Source: Lingula anatina
Taxonomy: Eukaryota; Brachiopoda; Lingulata; Lingulida; Lingulidae
Length of the DNA stretch: 64,000 nucleotides
Direction: 5' to 3'
NCBI RefSeq assembly: GCF_001039355.2
Contig: NW_019774347.1
Location: 297,239-361,238, forward strand
The notes under the pieces were generated by a model. That model worked only from the letters and a program-made list of their open reading frames with translations, was not told where the DNA came from and made no database searches. Position numbers and translations under genes: made by a program. Within the stretch, counting starts at the first letter, position 1. Each line of letters begins with the position of its first letter. Positions 46,300 to 62,639 of this stretch are shown here, one piece after another.

Positions 46300-48462
46300 G
46301 AATAACCTACGCACATTAATAACGTTATATAAGGGGCTAATACTGATACTAGTACATAAGTAGTTGATCCTGAGCATTAAATTAGTCTTTCGCGTAAAAC
46401 ATCTAAAAATAAAACATTGCTGTCAAAATGCCACAGTGTACACACGCACAGTAATAGAGTTAATGAAGGACATGCTTTAAGCTCTCACTGCCGTCCACAG
46501 GGTCAGGCACACTGACAACAGTGTCACAGTCACAATTAAGGCGCTCGTTAAGCCGCTCCCGTGTTGTTGACGAAGATCAATCAACCTTCCAAGCAGACAG
46601 CGTGATCTAACGTCCATTTACTTGATTCGTTGAAATACCGGGATATGCAAAATGTCATTGCTTGGTTACTGCAACAGTTAGGACGAAAATCATGGAAAAT
46701 CAGACTGTCTGGCGACACACTTGGCGAAGATTTGTCCGATATGCGCAGGTCTAACAGCTGATTATGTATCGACCAATCAAAAATATAGTCGACGACAAAT
46801 CAAGATGAGACAGATCCCGGTGAGTTGGGACGTAGCCTGTTTTTCTCTCCTGGCACGATAGATGGAGGATTTATTGTTTTGAAAATAAATATTTATTTTT
46901 GAAATTAAAAAGTTATATATACAGATATAAAAGGTGTCACTGGCACAAATTGCTCTTGCTAAAAAATTAGTTATGTAACTTTATGTTGTGTAATTTTAAT
47001 TCAGTGTTTGTTGTTCTCCATTTCTTTCCTACATTTTGTTGAAAAAAAAAGAAAGAAAAAAGAAAGAAAGAAAACAGATAAAAAGGAATCGTGTAGCACA
47101 TCCTGCAATGAACAACTATCGCATCAGTCTGTAAATTATGACACCTCGCCTATTTCTGCTGCACCTGCGCTGCGGCACACATACATTCAGGTTCTGAACT
47201 AACGAAAACACGCGTCAGATGTAATGACGTTGTAATAAACCATCAAAACTAATTTCATGCAGTTCAATATATGTATGAGCAATGATTATAATTATAAGAA
47301 CAAAAAAGGCCCACGTACATTTATATAACGCATTTCATTTATATTACTTAAAATGCATTTTAACCCCTTCTTTTTAACATGGCTTTGCTTTCAAATGCAC
47401 TTTTTTAAGTTGTCGTTTTTATCCTGTGCAAAACTATCGAAACTGAAAGGCGCGACACAATAACATACAGCGAGTCTAGGCGTGGAATGGTAAACCATTC
47501 AAAGACGTATTGACTTTTTTTTCATGTAAAACAAATTTACGACAAAGGGCGTGTGCGTTTGTTGAACGCCCAGTTTTTAGCGTTCACAAAGACCACAATG
47601 TAGGTCCCCATACAAATCCCTTCACAAAAGGCTTACGTTCCGTGAAGCAATTCAGCACGGGTTTCATTTCAATATATATGTTGCAGGTCAAACCAGGGCC
47701 CAATAATTTAAGAGACTAATATTAATATTAAACCAGGAAGCTTTTTATTTGTCATATAGTTTCTGTACGCCACAGCATCTTAAAGCGGACGATACAGAGT
47801 GAACAACAAATTAGGGCCTTTGAAAAAGTACTTGGAAAATGACGCCAAGTGTACGTTGCTGTAGCATATGTGGTTCATTGTAAATGCAAGACTGCCTGGG
47901 ACCATTGACCCGCCAAGAATTACGCTCTATCGGCACAGGTAACAGTCACACGCCGAATGAGATCGGCCTAAGGAGCAGGAAAGTCGGCTTTTCGGACCTG
48001 AGGGCGCGGCTGCGTTCCCCTTTTTGGCCTCACGTGCAGCTCTAAACTTATTGACAAAAACGAAATTCAGGAAAGCGGATTTGAGAAGCTGACGTAACTC
48101 AATAGAAGTCGACGCTTAATGTGTTCACCTGTCTTAACTGGGAGTAGTTCGCACGACGGTAAGGCCGGGGTCATCCGTATTTATCGACTACGAAGCGCAT
48201 ATTGATTTTTAACACTCGGGACACGTACGCACTACTAGCATCGGACTGTTTGGCAAGGTTAAACAGTAGTTCATATATTGAGGTTTACGTTTTATTGCGT
48301 CCTTAAATACTGCACCACAATACCGGTAGAACTAGATCTATAGATATCCCAGTTTAGTTTTGGATACTTAGACACAAGGGTGTGGCACTGTCATGACCCT
48401 CTCATACTCGTATGCTCATATGTAACTTGTGATAAGGCAGATATATAGAACATACGTAAACA
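46300..48462. other. Interval between GGCT and the mucin-like gene
   Basis: No coding exon was recognised. It holds the GGCT promoter side, an A/G-rich run at about 47040-47075, and the 5' flank and untranslated leader of the mucin-like gene. The transcription start of the latter is not visible. The open frames seen here are short and lack splice or domain support. Confidence 0.55.
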
Positions 48463-50268
48463 ATGCCGGAATATGCGCAATGGCCAGAGGAGATGTATAT
48501 GGAATCCCTGGGACCGGGAAAAGGAGGAAAGTTTCTGAACCAAAGTCGAGAGTATCTTAACAAACCGGAGCGATACCCAAACGAGCCAAGGCGGGGATGG
48601 GGCGAACCCTCGAAGAGAGGCATTGATAATCGGGGGTATGACGGAGCTCTAGACCAACGTAATAAACCTGTATATCAGGGCCAAGGATATGAGCGACCAC
48701 CCCCTGGCCGGCCGGACAATTCAGCCGACTATTATCCGGCTTCTAGGTATATTCAACGCGACGATGAGCCATACCATGCAAGGCGTAGGATGGATCACAA
48801 GGGGGACAGGAATGAAGGTAAAGATAGACGGAAATCGAAAGGAGATCCCAGTGGTGCACAGGGAGCGAAAAGATCGAAAAACTTGCCACAGTCGGACTTT
48901 GTTTCGAGACAATCAAGCAAAGAGGCTCACTCGCCCTCCTCTAAAAATAAGTTCCAAGACAGGAAACAGATAGACAGAGATTCAAAATTCAATTCCTCCA
49001 ACGAGGTATTCATACCGCTCCCGCAGTATAGTGATTCCTACATATACGAAAGCGAAGAAAAGCGCCGGCCGCATCACAGGAGGAGAAAACGAAAGAAAAA
49101 CCATCGGTTTAGATTGTTGATTGCCCTCGCTGTAATAATCCTGATTCTTACGTGTGGTGCTGTGGCGGCAGGGGTCTATGTAGCCCTGAGAAGCCAACCA
49201 TCTCAACAGAGTGGTTCTGGAAGTGATACTACAACTACGACTACGCCAACTACGACTACACCAATCACTTCACCACCCGTCTCTACTCAGTCTCCTGTTA
49301 GCTCCACGCGGGCTTTGACATCTACCGCTGCCGCCACCACACCGACTACGACTACACCAATTACTCCACCACCCGTCTCTACTCAGTCTCCTGTTAGCTC
49401 CACGCGGGCTTTGACAACATCTACCGTTGCCGCCGCCACACAAACACTAACAACTTCTACACAGCCGCCTACGACTTCAACGCAGTCGCCTACGACAAGA
49501 ACTACACAAAGGACGACTACACAGGCTGTCACTACAAATTCCCCCTACCAGTCTACTACAACTTCTACGCACGCAACCACATCTACAGAGTCGCCTACAA
49601 CTACTTCACAGATATTAACATCTTCTACACAAGAAACCACAGCTACTACACAGGTAACAACAACATCAACAAATGAAACAGCTACAAATGCAACTGTGGC
49701 GCCTACAACTTCCACGCAACTGCCAACAACAGATAGCCAAGTATCCTCAACTATCCCACAAACGCCCATGAGTTCTACAGGGACGCTAGCAACATCTACA
49801 CCGGTGCCTTCTTTTTCAACGGAAGAAACGCTAACGGTTTCCACAACGGCAATAAATCCGTCAGCCGCACCGTCTTCAAGTGCAGCTGGCATTGTATCTA
49901 CTTCTATAACGTCCGCTGAGACATTTTCACTTTCTACTATTACTGCACAGGTGATTTCAACTTCATCTGTCGCAGCACCATCTTCAAGTTCTGGCGAGGC
50001 GCTTTCAACTTCTTCCGCAACACTAACGACGTCTACTGCATCACATACAGCCTCTGTACATACTCTTTCACCGTCGTCTACAACTTCTACCCAGGTTCTA
50101 GCACCATCGACGACCTCCACCGAGTCACTAACAGTTACTACAGTTTCTACAGAAGCACTTAATAGTTCTATAAATTTAACGCAGGGGGGTGCGTCTTCCA
50201 CAGAAACAGTGACATCAACGCCATATAGCTCTGTTATCCCGTCTTCCTCCGGTATCCCGTCACCTTAA
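48463..50268 (+). CDS. Single-exon type II mucin-like membrane protein
   Basis: One uninterrupted frame of 601 codons. Residues 1-205 are hydrophilic, rich in Arg, Lys, Asp, Tyr and Pro, and end in a basic cluster (HHRRRKRKKNHR). One hydrophobic helix follows at about 222-243 (LLIALAVIILILTCGAVAAG). The remaining about 350 residues are almost entirely Thr, Ser, Pro and Ala with several NxS/T sites, including an exact-looking repeat of TTTTPITxPPVSTQSPVSS encoded at 49248-49310 and 49341-49410. There is no N-terminal signal peptide and the positive charge precedes the helix, so an N-in/C-out (type II) topology with an O-glycosylated ectodomain is inferred. A polyadenylation signal is at 50526-50531. 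No homologue was recognised. An intron-free gene with this layout is unusual beside its intron-rich neighbours. Confidence 0.75.
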   Translation: MPEYAQWPEEMYMESLGPGKGGKFLNQSREYLNKPERYPNEPRRGWGEPSKRGIDNRGYDGALDQRNKPVYQGQGYERPPPGRPDNSADYYPASRYIQRDDEPYHARRRMDHKGDRNEGKDRRKSKGDPSGAQGAKRSKNLPQSDFVSRQSSKEAHSPSSKNKFQDRKQIDRDSKFNSSNEVFIPLPQYSDSYIYESEEKRRPHHRRRKRKKNHRFRLLIALAVIILILTCGAVAAGVYVALRSQPSQQSGSGSDTTTTTTPTTTTPITSPPVSTQSPVSSTRALTSTAAATTPTTTTPITPPPVSTQSPVSSTRALTTSTVAAATQTLTTSTQPPTTSTQSPTTRTTQRTTTQAVTTNSPYQSTTTSTHATTSTESPTTTSQILTSSTQETTATTQVTTTSTNETATNATVAPTTSTQLPTTDSQVSSTIPQTPMSSTGTLATSTPVPSFSTEETLTVSTTAINPSAAPSSSAAGIVSTSITSAETFSLSTITAQVISTSSVAAPSSSSGEALSTSSATLTTSTASHTASVHTLSPSSTTSTQVLAPSTTSTESLTVTTVSTEALNSSINLTQGGASSTETVTSTPYSSVIPSSSGIPSP

Positions 50269-50534
50269 CAATACCATTGATGCGTAAAGGTTTTAAAACC
50301 TTCTACAGTGGCTATCAAGCTACTTGAAATTTCTACGTTCACAGATGGCCTGAAAATCTGTACATCTGCCATGCAAGCACTTGCCTCTGAGAGGACATTA
50401 CTGACAATATCAATATTACGCTGCGTGTGCAAATAGGACAAAAGCTCTCAAAACAGAGCCAGTTACCAGGCGCCTGTATAGACCTATACCGGATTTGCTC
50501 CGCAATCCCTCCAAACGGAGACGAAAATAAATTG

Positions 50535-52216
50535 CAAGAATAAGTTCGGGGAAGTTATAACTTCTTCACTAGAACAGCGCCTAGACCATAAAATAGACTT
50601 CAAGACTTAGAATGACATATACTTATATGGGAAAATTAGTCGATAATGTGAGCTATGTATACCCAGTATAACCAGCTTAAGGAAAGTTCGGCGTGTTACC
50701 AAGAAGTTTATATAAATATGTCAAATACAATTGTAGAGTTTGAGCATAATATGATGTAGTTTAGACAACACACCTGTTGTCAATTTTGTAACTCACTTTT
50801 TATGACAAGGAATATTTTATTTTGAAATATATATTGTTAAGAAGGAGGATTCAAACCGCGTCTATCTTAACTCACAAAGGTGAATTTGATATTGGAATGT
50901 TTAGAAGCGTAATTTTTACATTTGTAATTTAATATCAAATATGCAAAAAAAAAAAAAAAAAAAAAGCAAATGACATTTGCTTCTTTGTTATTTTAAAGCG
51001 CACCTCTGGGCCAATATCTGACAGTTTAAACCAATGTCTTCAAATCTCTTATTACTTTACTACAATTGAACACTTGCGAAAAAAGTATATTTTACTGTGG
51101 AATTTAAAGAATATTTAACTTCCTTCTTCGTGACTCGCAAACTCAATCCGCCACGACCAAAATTACTGGAAGTTACTGTAAACACATCGAAAAGAAGCAT
51201 TCAAAGAAATGACACCTGTGACAAACGGTCAAACGTATTCTTTCAAAAACCTGTCTAATTTGCTTATAGCGAAAATGATTGGAGTGGAGGGTGTCGCAGA
51301 AGAAAAACACATTTGACAGGACAGCCCGACTCTGACATCTCCATAATTGACTGCAATGTTCGGTCATGAAGTGTCAACGTCATTTGATACTTTACACGCC
51401 TAATGCACACATCTCCCCCTCATAATACGTTTGAGCCCTATCCCTATAGAATATCATCCCAGACCGGTGTAAAAATGAAGCACATTTTTTTAATCAAAAC
51501 ATTCTGTTGTATTGTGTAGGGAAAAAGACCATTTGTGTTAGAAAAAGGAAATGCCGACCCATTACATTCAGGAATCTGTTCTTTGACTGGGACGGCATTC
51601 AAATGATGCCAGTCGGAAACTTGTGAAAATGCAAATAACATTGCTTTTCATCCAAGCGATATCAACCGCTGTGTACGGAAACAATCTACGGCAATGCTGG
51701 AGCCGAGGAAGGCTCGGGAAAAACGCCCCCGCCCCCTCTGCACCCCCTATAATCTTGCACGAAAATCCTTGCTAAAATGGTGTATACAGTTAAAACACAT
51801 TTAGACATTTAGAAGCATCTTGCTTACTGGGAACTACCACATTTTAACATGTCTCACCAGCTTTCTTATTGGAAAAGGCAGCGACATCTGATTGGAAAGG
51901 GTATTTTTCAAGTAGCACTGGAATCCAGTGTGTACAGAAGCAGTTTAAAACACAAATTTGCATAAAACAAAAATTAGAAAGTGTTCCTTAAAACAGCTAG
52001 ATATACATACAGGAATTTTGATATATGTTTTAAAAAACAAAGAGTCACCGCTCCCCAGTTAAGACTGACCGCTTATCTCTCCACGGTACATCCATGTGCA
52101 GCTAGTTCAACCCGCCCTCCTAGGACACAAATTGATTTCTCACTAGATATTTACAGATACGTCTCTGGCAAATTCATGGCATTTGTCCACAGTGTTGAAG
52201 AAAAGTGAACATTAAT
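50535..52216. other. Gene-free interval downstream of the mucin-like gene
   Basis: No coding exon was found. It includes a poly-A run at 50946-50965 and, at about 52140-52190, a stretch (ACGTCTCTGGCAAATTCATG) also found near 24490, indicating an older dispersed repeat. Confidence 0.55.
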
Positions 52217-52695
52217 TTACAGCCCTGCTAGAGGGTCCGTAAGGCGACTCGGCCTGTATGATTGCAATAACTGTGGAATACGTGCCGAGAGACTGGCTCC
52301 ATCTGGTGGACTAATGATAACAAGACCACCTGCTGATATCTTAATATCGCCCTTTGCCGTAGCAGAATTCATTTTGGTATAATTCATAACGTCACTGCTG
52401 AAATAATGGTAAAAATGCTTCAATGCAAATAATATGAGTAATAGCAATATATTGGAAGTATTTATTTTGATTACTGGCAATTATTTTAACTAATTATTGT
52501 CATGGATGACGGAATGCTAAATATTCCACAAACAATCACTAATTACACTACATAATAAATATCTATAATAACCTAAGACCCCAATTTAATTTCTCTCATA
52601 CCCATACACATTACTTTCTTTTGTGACCTCTGAAAATAAAATCAACATTAACCTTCATTATCTTACCAAGCATACTGGTATGTCACATGCTTCAT
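52217..52695 (-). CDS. Possible two-exon 69-residue protein, unknown
   Basis: On the minus strand, an ATG at 52695 opens MKHVTYQYA, and a strong donor GCTTG|GTAAGA follows at 52667/52666. A TTTCAG acceptor at 52398 leads in phase into a second exon (52397-52217). The product would be 69 residues, ending with ISAGGLVIISPPDGASLSAR and LTDPLAGL. Amino-acid composition is protein-like, and splice sites, phase and stop agree, but I recognise no family. It lies downstream of SMIM13 on the same strand and could instead be part of that gene's 3' UTR. No membrane segment or signal peptide is seen. Confidence 0.4.
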
Positions 52696-52699
52696 TTTC

Positions 52700-53660
52700 T
52701 TGGTTGTAAATTATCCATCAGCAAATTAATTAAAATATACTGTCAAGCTTTCTTTAAAAGTTTAAAATAAGAAACTTAAGAATCGTCACAGTCATAATGC
52801 TACTCATAACACACCTCATGTGACCTTTCTTTTATCTAACTGGAAACCTCAAGTTTATACTCGAGTTAATAAATAGGATATGTGACATGGTATCAAGTTA
52901 CCCCGAACCTTATGGGCACTTATTCTGTCCTGTTGTTTTGGGATGATTTGTCAAACGGAGACATTCACAATCACCAGAATGAGCATTTCTAACATGTCAA
53001 GCATTGGATGTATAAGACCTGTGACTTTGTCATGTCCTTGTTCTAAAATAGCTCCAATATAAATACAGCATTTACACCCAATCTCAAGCCTGTATATCAA
53101 ATACCACTTATCATCATAACTCCATTATAAAACAGTTATAAAACAAATCAAAGCATTTGTATCAAATATTTTGTCATCTTCAATATATATATATCAGTCC
53201 GTGCAGCAGATCTGAACTTTTCATTATAAAGTCACGTTTTGCCAAATGCAGCAAAAAGTCCCTTCAATAGTAAATTCACATTTCTGCTGATTTCTGAAGT
53301 ATTCAGAATTCCTGACTTGAGCATAAAAGTTTACTGGATAAACCCGATCTCTGGGCATAGTTCCTAACACTGTCATTGTCTATTTGGCTGCCAAGGTGAC
53401 AAAGAGTCTGCAGTCATGTTTATTCGCATATTTTTTCAGGGTTGACATAAGATCAACATGGCAAGTCTTTCAGTTGCTTTTTTCAACACATTTTGAGCAG
53501 CATCCAACTTCCATAGCTGCAAATCTGTTATTCCTTTTGTCCATAGTACAGCATTGAGCACCTGAAGAAGTACATTGTAGCTGTATGTAAATGTATTTGT
53601 AGGAACTCAGTCATCCACTAACCCACATATTCATGTGGGGACAAGACTGCTATGAAGAAT
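52700..53660. other. AT-rich interval, probable SMIM13 3' UTR
   Basis: No coding exon was recognised on either strand. The region follows the SMIM13 stop codon on the minus strand and may be its 3' UTR. A short TA run is at about 53183-53192. Confidence 0.45.
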
Positions 53661-53677
53661 CTTCACAAATCCAAATG

Positions 53678-54245
53678 CTAGGAATCAATCCGAACTCTTC
53701 TTCCTCCTCTGGGTTTTGCTGAGGTAGCGGTAGTTTCTTGAGTTTTCGGACTTTGGTTGCTTTGACCCATCAGTTCCTGTATAAACTTAAATCTTGAGAG
53801 GAAGACTTTCCACACAATGTACCAACCTATACAAAAGAGCACAGTTAAAATGTCATGTAATATATTCCAAAGAACGTTACAATGTATTTTTTCTCTAAAG
53901 TGGTTTTCCAATAAACAATGCTTATGGGACATTTTCTGATTCTAGCATCGACCATACGTTCTTTTCAACAAAGGCACGGAGACAAAAATTGGGAATACCA
54001 GATATCTTCTCCCTCTAGTAAAACTACTTAAAAGGCATTACTGGTATTACACCAGAAAACTGGTAAAGCAGACAGCTCCAAATAAAACGTGCTGTAAAAT
54101 TAGCCGTAAGGCTCTTAAACTTCAAACTTCTAGTAAACAAATATTGCAGCGCTTGTGTAGAACATGTTTTACCTGTTAATATAAATAATACGAGTAGTGC
54201 GATGGACAAAATCACAGATAAAACAGAGAAAATGATATCTCTCAT
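53678..54245 (-). CDS. SMIM13: SMIM13, small integral membrane protein 13
   Basis: Two minus-strand exons, 54245-54173 and 53826-53678, join in phase 1 to 73 residues. The N-terminus MRDIIFSVLSVILSIALLVL is a single membrane helix. It is followed by GWYIVWKVFLSRFKFIQELM, which matches the signature GWYFVWHLFLSKFKFLREL of vertebrate SMIM13, and then a Ser/Thr/Lys-rich tail ending GGRRVRIDS. The start at 54245 was preferred over an in-frame ATG at 54305 because it matches the family's spacing (about 25 residues before GWY). The cellular role of this conserved protein is not established. The gene is head-to-head with PSMB5. Confidence 0.87.
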
Positions 54246-54347
54246 GATCTTTGTCTTCAGATTAAAATAGGTCCGCAGAAATTTTATCGAAGATATATTG
54301 TCCAATCAGAGCAGCAGCTTTAATTTACCCCGTGTAGTAAATTCATC
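54246..54347. promoter_or_regulatory. Bidirectional SMIM13/PSMB5 promoter
   Basis: Only 102 bp separate the two start codons, which face away from each other. The interval contains CCAATCAG at 54302-54309, a CCAAT-box match. A shared core promoter is the simplest reading. Transcription starts may lie within or across each other's leader. Confidence 0.65.
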
Positions 54348-58388
<4,041 letters not shown>

Positions 58389-58459
58389 ATCATGACAATT
58401 TGAGCAATTTGAAGGGAAAAGAAAACAGTCTGAGCTATTTAGAACTCAGTTTCCGTTAA

Positions 58460-61400
58460 AATAAAGCAAGTCATTTCAAGCGTATTGTTGTGTTTTGAAA
58501 ACACTTAGAGATCTTTTATGATGAGGATCTTTAATGTCTTGGAGACATTTCTTGGGCTTAAATAGAAGACTTGATGAACCCAGTGCAGATAGGACAAGTT
58601 TGTATTGTGATATAGCTTCTGATCTGGAAGGTGAAAAATAAATGTAAAAGTTTAAAGAAATTGTCTTATACTTCTTTTAAAATATGTACTGTTACTGTTA
58701 GTGCTGAGTGATATTATTATAGATAACCTTTCACCAATTTGGTTCCTTTTTATGTACATAATCATAGTGAAGAGAAAAGTGAACAAGTCCTACATCTTTC
58801 TAAGACTTTGGTAATTGCACTTTTAAAAAGGTCCTAAGTGATACAATTATATAAATAAATGACAATACATTTATGTAAGAATTTTAATTCTTTTTGATTA
58901 AAACCAAAACAGATAAATGAATTGTGTGAATGCAAATTGGCTGTCACAATGAATGGTGTATAAATTGAACTACTTAACTTGGGTGTGTACATGAATGTGC
59001 TCTCTCTAATTACCAGTCATTCTTAAGTAAATTTTGGGCTGTGCTGTTGTCACACTAGCAATAGTGAGATGTGCACCATCTACAAAGCACAAGTAAAGAT
59101 TATTTCATCCTCTTGTTAATTTTCTAAATTTGGCATAGGATTGAAAATTCTTATAGCGAAGTATGTTTTTCCACACCCTTCAAATCTTCACATTCCGTCT
59201 GCATGAGTTTATGCTTCTCACCCAGTCTTGCCTTGATAACAATTAAGATTAAAAAGTGCTAACATTAAAACAAATGCCCAAACTTATATGCATCCATTTA
59301 ATTACTTATTCTTCAGCTGACAATCAATATATAATTGTAAAAATGGTCCTTAATAAGAAATTGGTAAAAATTAATACACATCAAAATCATGTATTTGAAC
59401 CTATACTACCTGAGTAGTCATATGTAAGGTAAAATTGAAAACGGTGTTTGGACAAATGGATAACTTAATTTTTTTATGATCTAAAGGGTACCGAGTTCTA
59501 AAGCAAAATTCAGTTCACTGGTCTGCTGTGGCTTTTGATCCAACTTAAGCAATCTTTCTGTTTGAAATCGAGGCTGTGGTCTCTGAGGGACCGTATCTCG
59601 TTCGCATGTAAGCATTCCGCTCATTCGTCCGTGTCAACAAACGTGGGGCCGGACCTGAGTGGCACTAGAATTACATTATTTACCTAAAAGATACAACTGA
59701 TCAATATAAGAATATCCACCAGGGTAAGTGCATTTTATAGTAAAGCTTTTTTTGCTTATTATTTTATATGCATGAATGTGACCAGTATATAAATGTAGTA
59801 TATATGTGCGCTAACTTAACACTGATTTCCGTATCAAATATTCCGAATACTTTAGTCTTTAGATCTGCCCACTAAGTAAACATGCCTTTGTTTAGGTTTT
59901 TGTGTCCATTTTTTTATTAGGAGATTTTTAGTGAGATTCTTGACCTATATAATAGTGAATGTGTATTTTTTGCAATGGTGAATTGGTACTAATAGTTAGC
60001 CAATGGTTATTTGGCCTAAATTTTTAATTTAATTTTAATTTTGAAATCCGCCATTCGTCATGTAGATGCATTTGTAAAAATAAGGTTTACACCCTTGCGA
60101 TATTTAAACAAAAATTTAATCTTAAAGAGTGTCTATCATTGGCCAACAACTCACCCATAATTTGGCCCTTTGCCTCACTTTTTTGCCCTACCCTATACTA
60201 CACATAGTAAGCACTTGTACTTATCACAGATTGTAATACAGGATGTTATGAGACCTTGATAGTGGGAAGTACATAAAATCAATGTAAGGCCAAAAACTGT
60301 ATAACAGTACTCCCTCCACCACTATTCATTCCCAATAGTTCACTGTTATAGACACAGACCAGTTGTGAATGTTGCTGTAATTATTTCAGTTGATGAGAAA
60401 TTCTGTAGAGCCGAATGGGAAATACTGCCACTGGCAAGCGGCCCCTGGCAAGCATCAGTTTTGCTCTTCTCTTTCGTTTAGCACTTTAAGATCAATATTT
60501 CTGTGTCAAACATGGTAAAGTTAATGTTTAAAATTTAGTCTGTGCTCTGTCATCAAATATACGTAGAGTAACTGTACATGAGTATTATAAACAAACAAAT
60601 AAATGAATACACTGATAATTAAATATGTAAACGAAGAAATAATGTTATGTTTAATCAAGTATTGCCTTAAACAGCAGTTATTTGTGCGCACAGCACGAAG
60701 TTTATTTTAACTCAGAAACCTCAGCAGAGTATATTAGTAGGTGAGAAGTTTAATTATTATCAATAACTGCTGGTGCTTAACCTGATTCTATGAATATAAG
60801 GCCCTTATAAAGCCATTTTGGAAGATTTATCTTACATTATCATAAAACTGCTATTCTGTTGTTCTGTCTTAAGGTGTGGCTTGGGTGGAAAGGGTCAATT
60901 AATGATTGATTTACTAGTATATTCTTTTGAAAGAAATGTCTAGGATGAAACTTCATCTGCATACATTGTCAGGCATATATCTAGGTTCACTTGTCTAGCA
61001 TGAAGACTCAATCTTTTGGGACCTTTTACAATGAATTTTGTTCACCAAGCTAATATCAAGGTAGAACTGTAGAATTCTGTCATGGTATCCAGGAATTCTT
61101 TTTTTTTTTTAGGGGGCCTTTTCCAAGTGAAACTACCACTCTCTATAGATCTATCTGACTCCACAAGGACTCTTGCTATATCATATGGCGTAATATGCAA
61201 TCAGACATACACGCCTTCTCTTGTTTCCAGTATGTTTGTATAATCACCAGCTTTTTGATATTCAACTCAATGCCAGGAAGATGTGTTTTGGTCTGTTATT
61301 CTGAATTGCATTCAGCAAGAGTCTAATAGAGTTTGTGTGCACGAGCTAGGTTGACAAAATTCATTGTAACCGGTTCCATTTATATGTTGTTTCATCTTTG

Positions 61401-61600
61401 TAAATTCCTTTGTACATGCCCTAGTTATAGCAAAGCTCACGATGTCACTCCCTATTCTACGGATACATTGATCACATATTGTACCATGAAATAAGCACTT
61501 CACAATCAAGATCAGTATATTAAGCATCATTTTCCAGATCAGTGAGCCCTTCACTTGTTGTGAACATTTACATTGATTTTCCTGTTTTGTACATCTTTCA
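58460..61600 (+). other. Interval with putative 5' exon of the MAM-protein gene
   Basis: Largely non-coding. A CCACCAGG|GTAAGT donor near 59721 could end an untranslated first exon beginning around 59580, in a locally GC-richer stretch. The next acceptor of that gene is at 61601. The rest shows no recognisable coding exon. Confidence 0.45.
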
Positions 61601-61646
61601 GATATTGGTAGTGCACTGACCCTGATGAAGCTGTACACATGTCAGG

Positions 61647-62608
61647 ATGTTTATCCTCCATAGTGTGGCTCCCTGTATGCTTCTATTACTAGTTGGCACT
61701 CCATGTAAGTACTAGTAAGCATACATAATATATTGATAGATATAAAGAAATATATTTCAAACATTTAATTTAGTGAAATTGCCTGTGGGTCACTTCAATG
61801 TGAAACTCCCAAGTGTCAATAATTATAGAGTAATCAGATTATATTTTATGCATTTAGTCAATATGTTTATTTATTTATAAAAATATATATTTATAAGGAT
61901 CTAGTTGTGCAGATAGTAAAATGTTCAGGCAGCATTGAGATAAACCCATTGTACTAGCTGGATTGATCGATATCTGCACTAGATTTTCACCAAATGCAAT
62001 CACTGTAATCGACTGACACACCTCTTAAAGCTGCTAGGTTGTTATTAAGCCGAACACTAATGAAAGTTAATGACCCCCTAGGCATCAAGGAGGCGTGTTA
62101 GATAATTAAGCTAATTACACTGAATGCGATTAAGCGAGAATCCCTTGCAGAGTGGGATCGATCCAGCTGGTATGATGTTTGAATCTGAACGTGGTCTCAG
62201 TCTCTTTAAAAATGTTTCACTAGTATCTTGTTACACATATAATATGTATTTTTCATTCTGATGTCTACATGTAGTTACTGACCTATTCTTTACATTTACA
62301 GATTATGTATCATCACAATCACTGCCAGCTACTACCCAGGATCCTGCCAGTGTGGCCACAGAATCCAGCACACAATCTCTCAGTACCAGCTATGATAACA
62401 GTACCTTATCTGAAGTATCTGTCTCCACAGCAGTTCCTGTAGTCAGCACTACCCCCGCCATAGTAAACACCAGTGTGGACCCCCAGTCTGTGGGTATGTA
62501 TGCCACAGGGGTGAAGGGAGGGTATCTCAAGTATCCGTCTCCACAGCAGGTTCTGTAGTCAGCACCACCACCCCAAGTGTGGTTAGGTACGCCATGAGGG
62601 GGGTTGGT

Positions 62609-62639
<31 letters not shown>

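Noticed and set aside
49545-50201. 218-codon minus-strand open frame rich in Val, Glu and Ser
   Set aside because: It is antisense to the Thr/Ser-rich part of the mucin-like gene. The codon-level repetition keeps the opposite strand open. No domain or promoter is seen.
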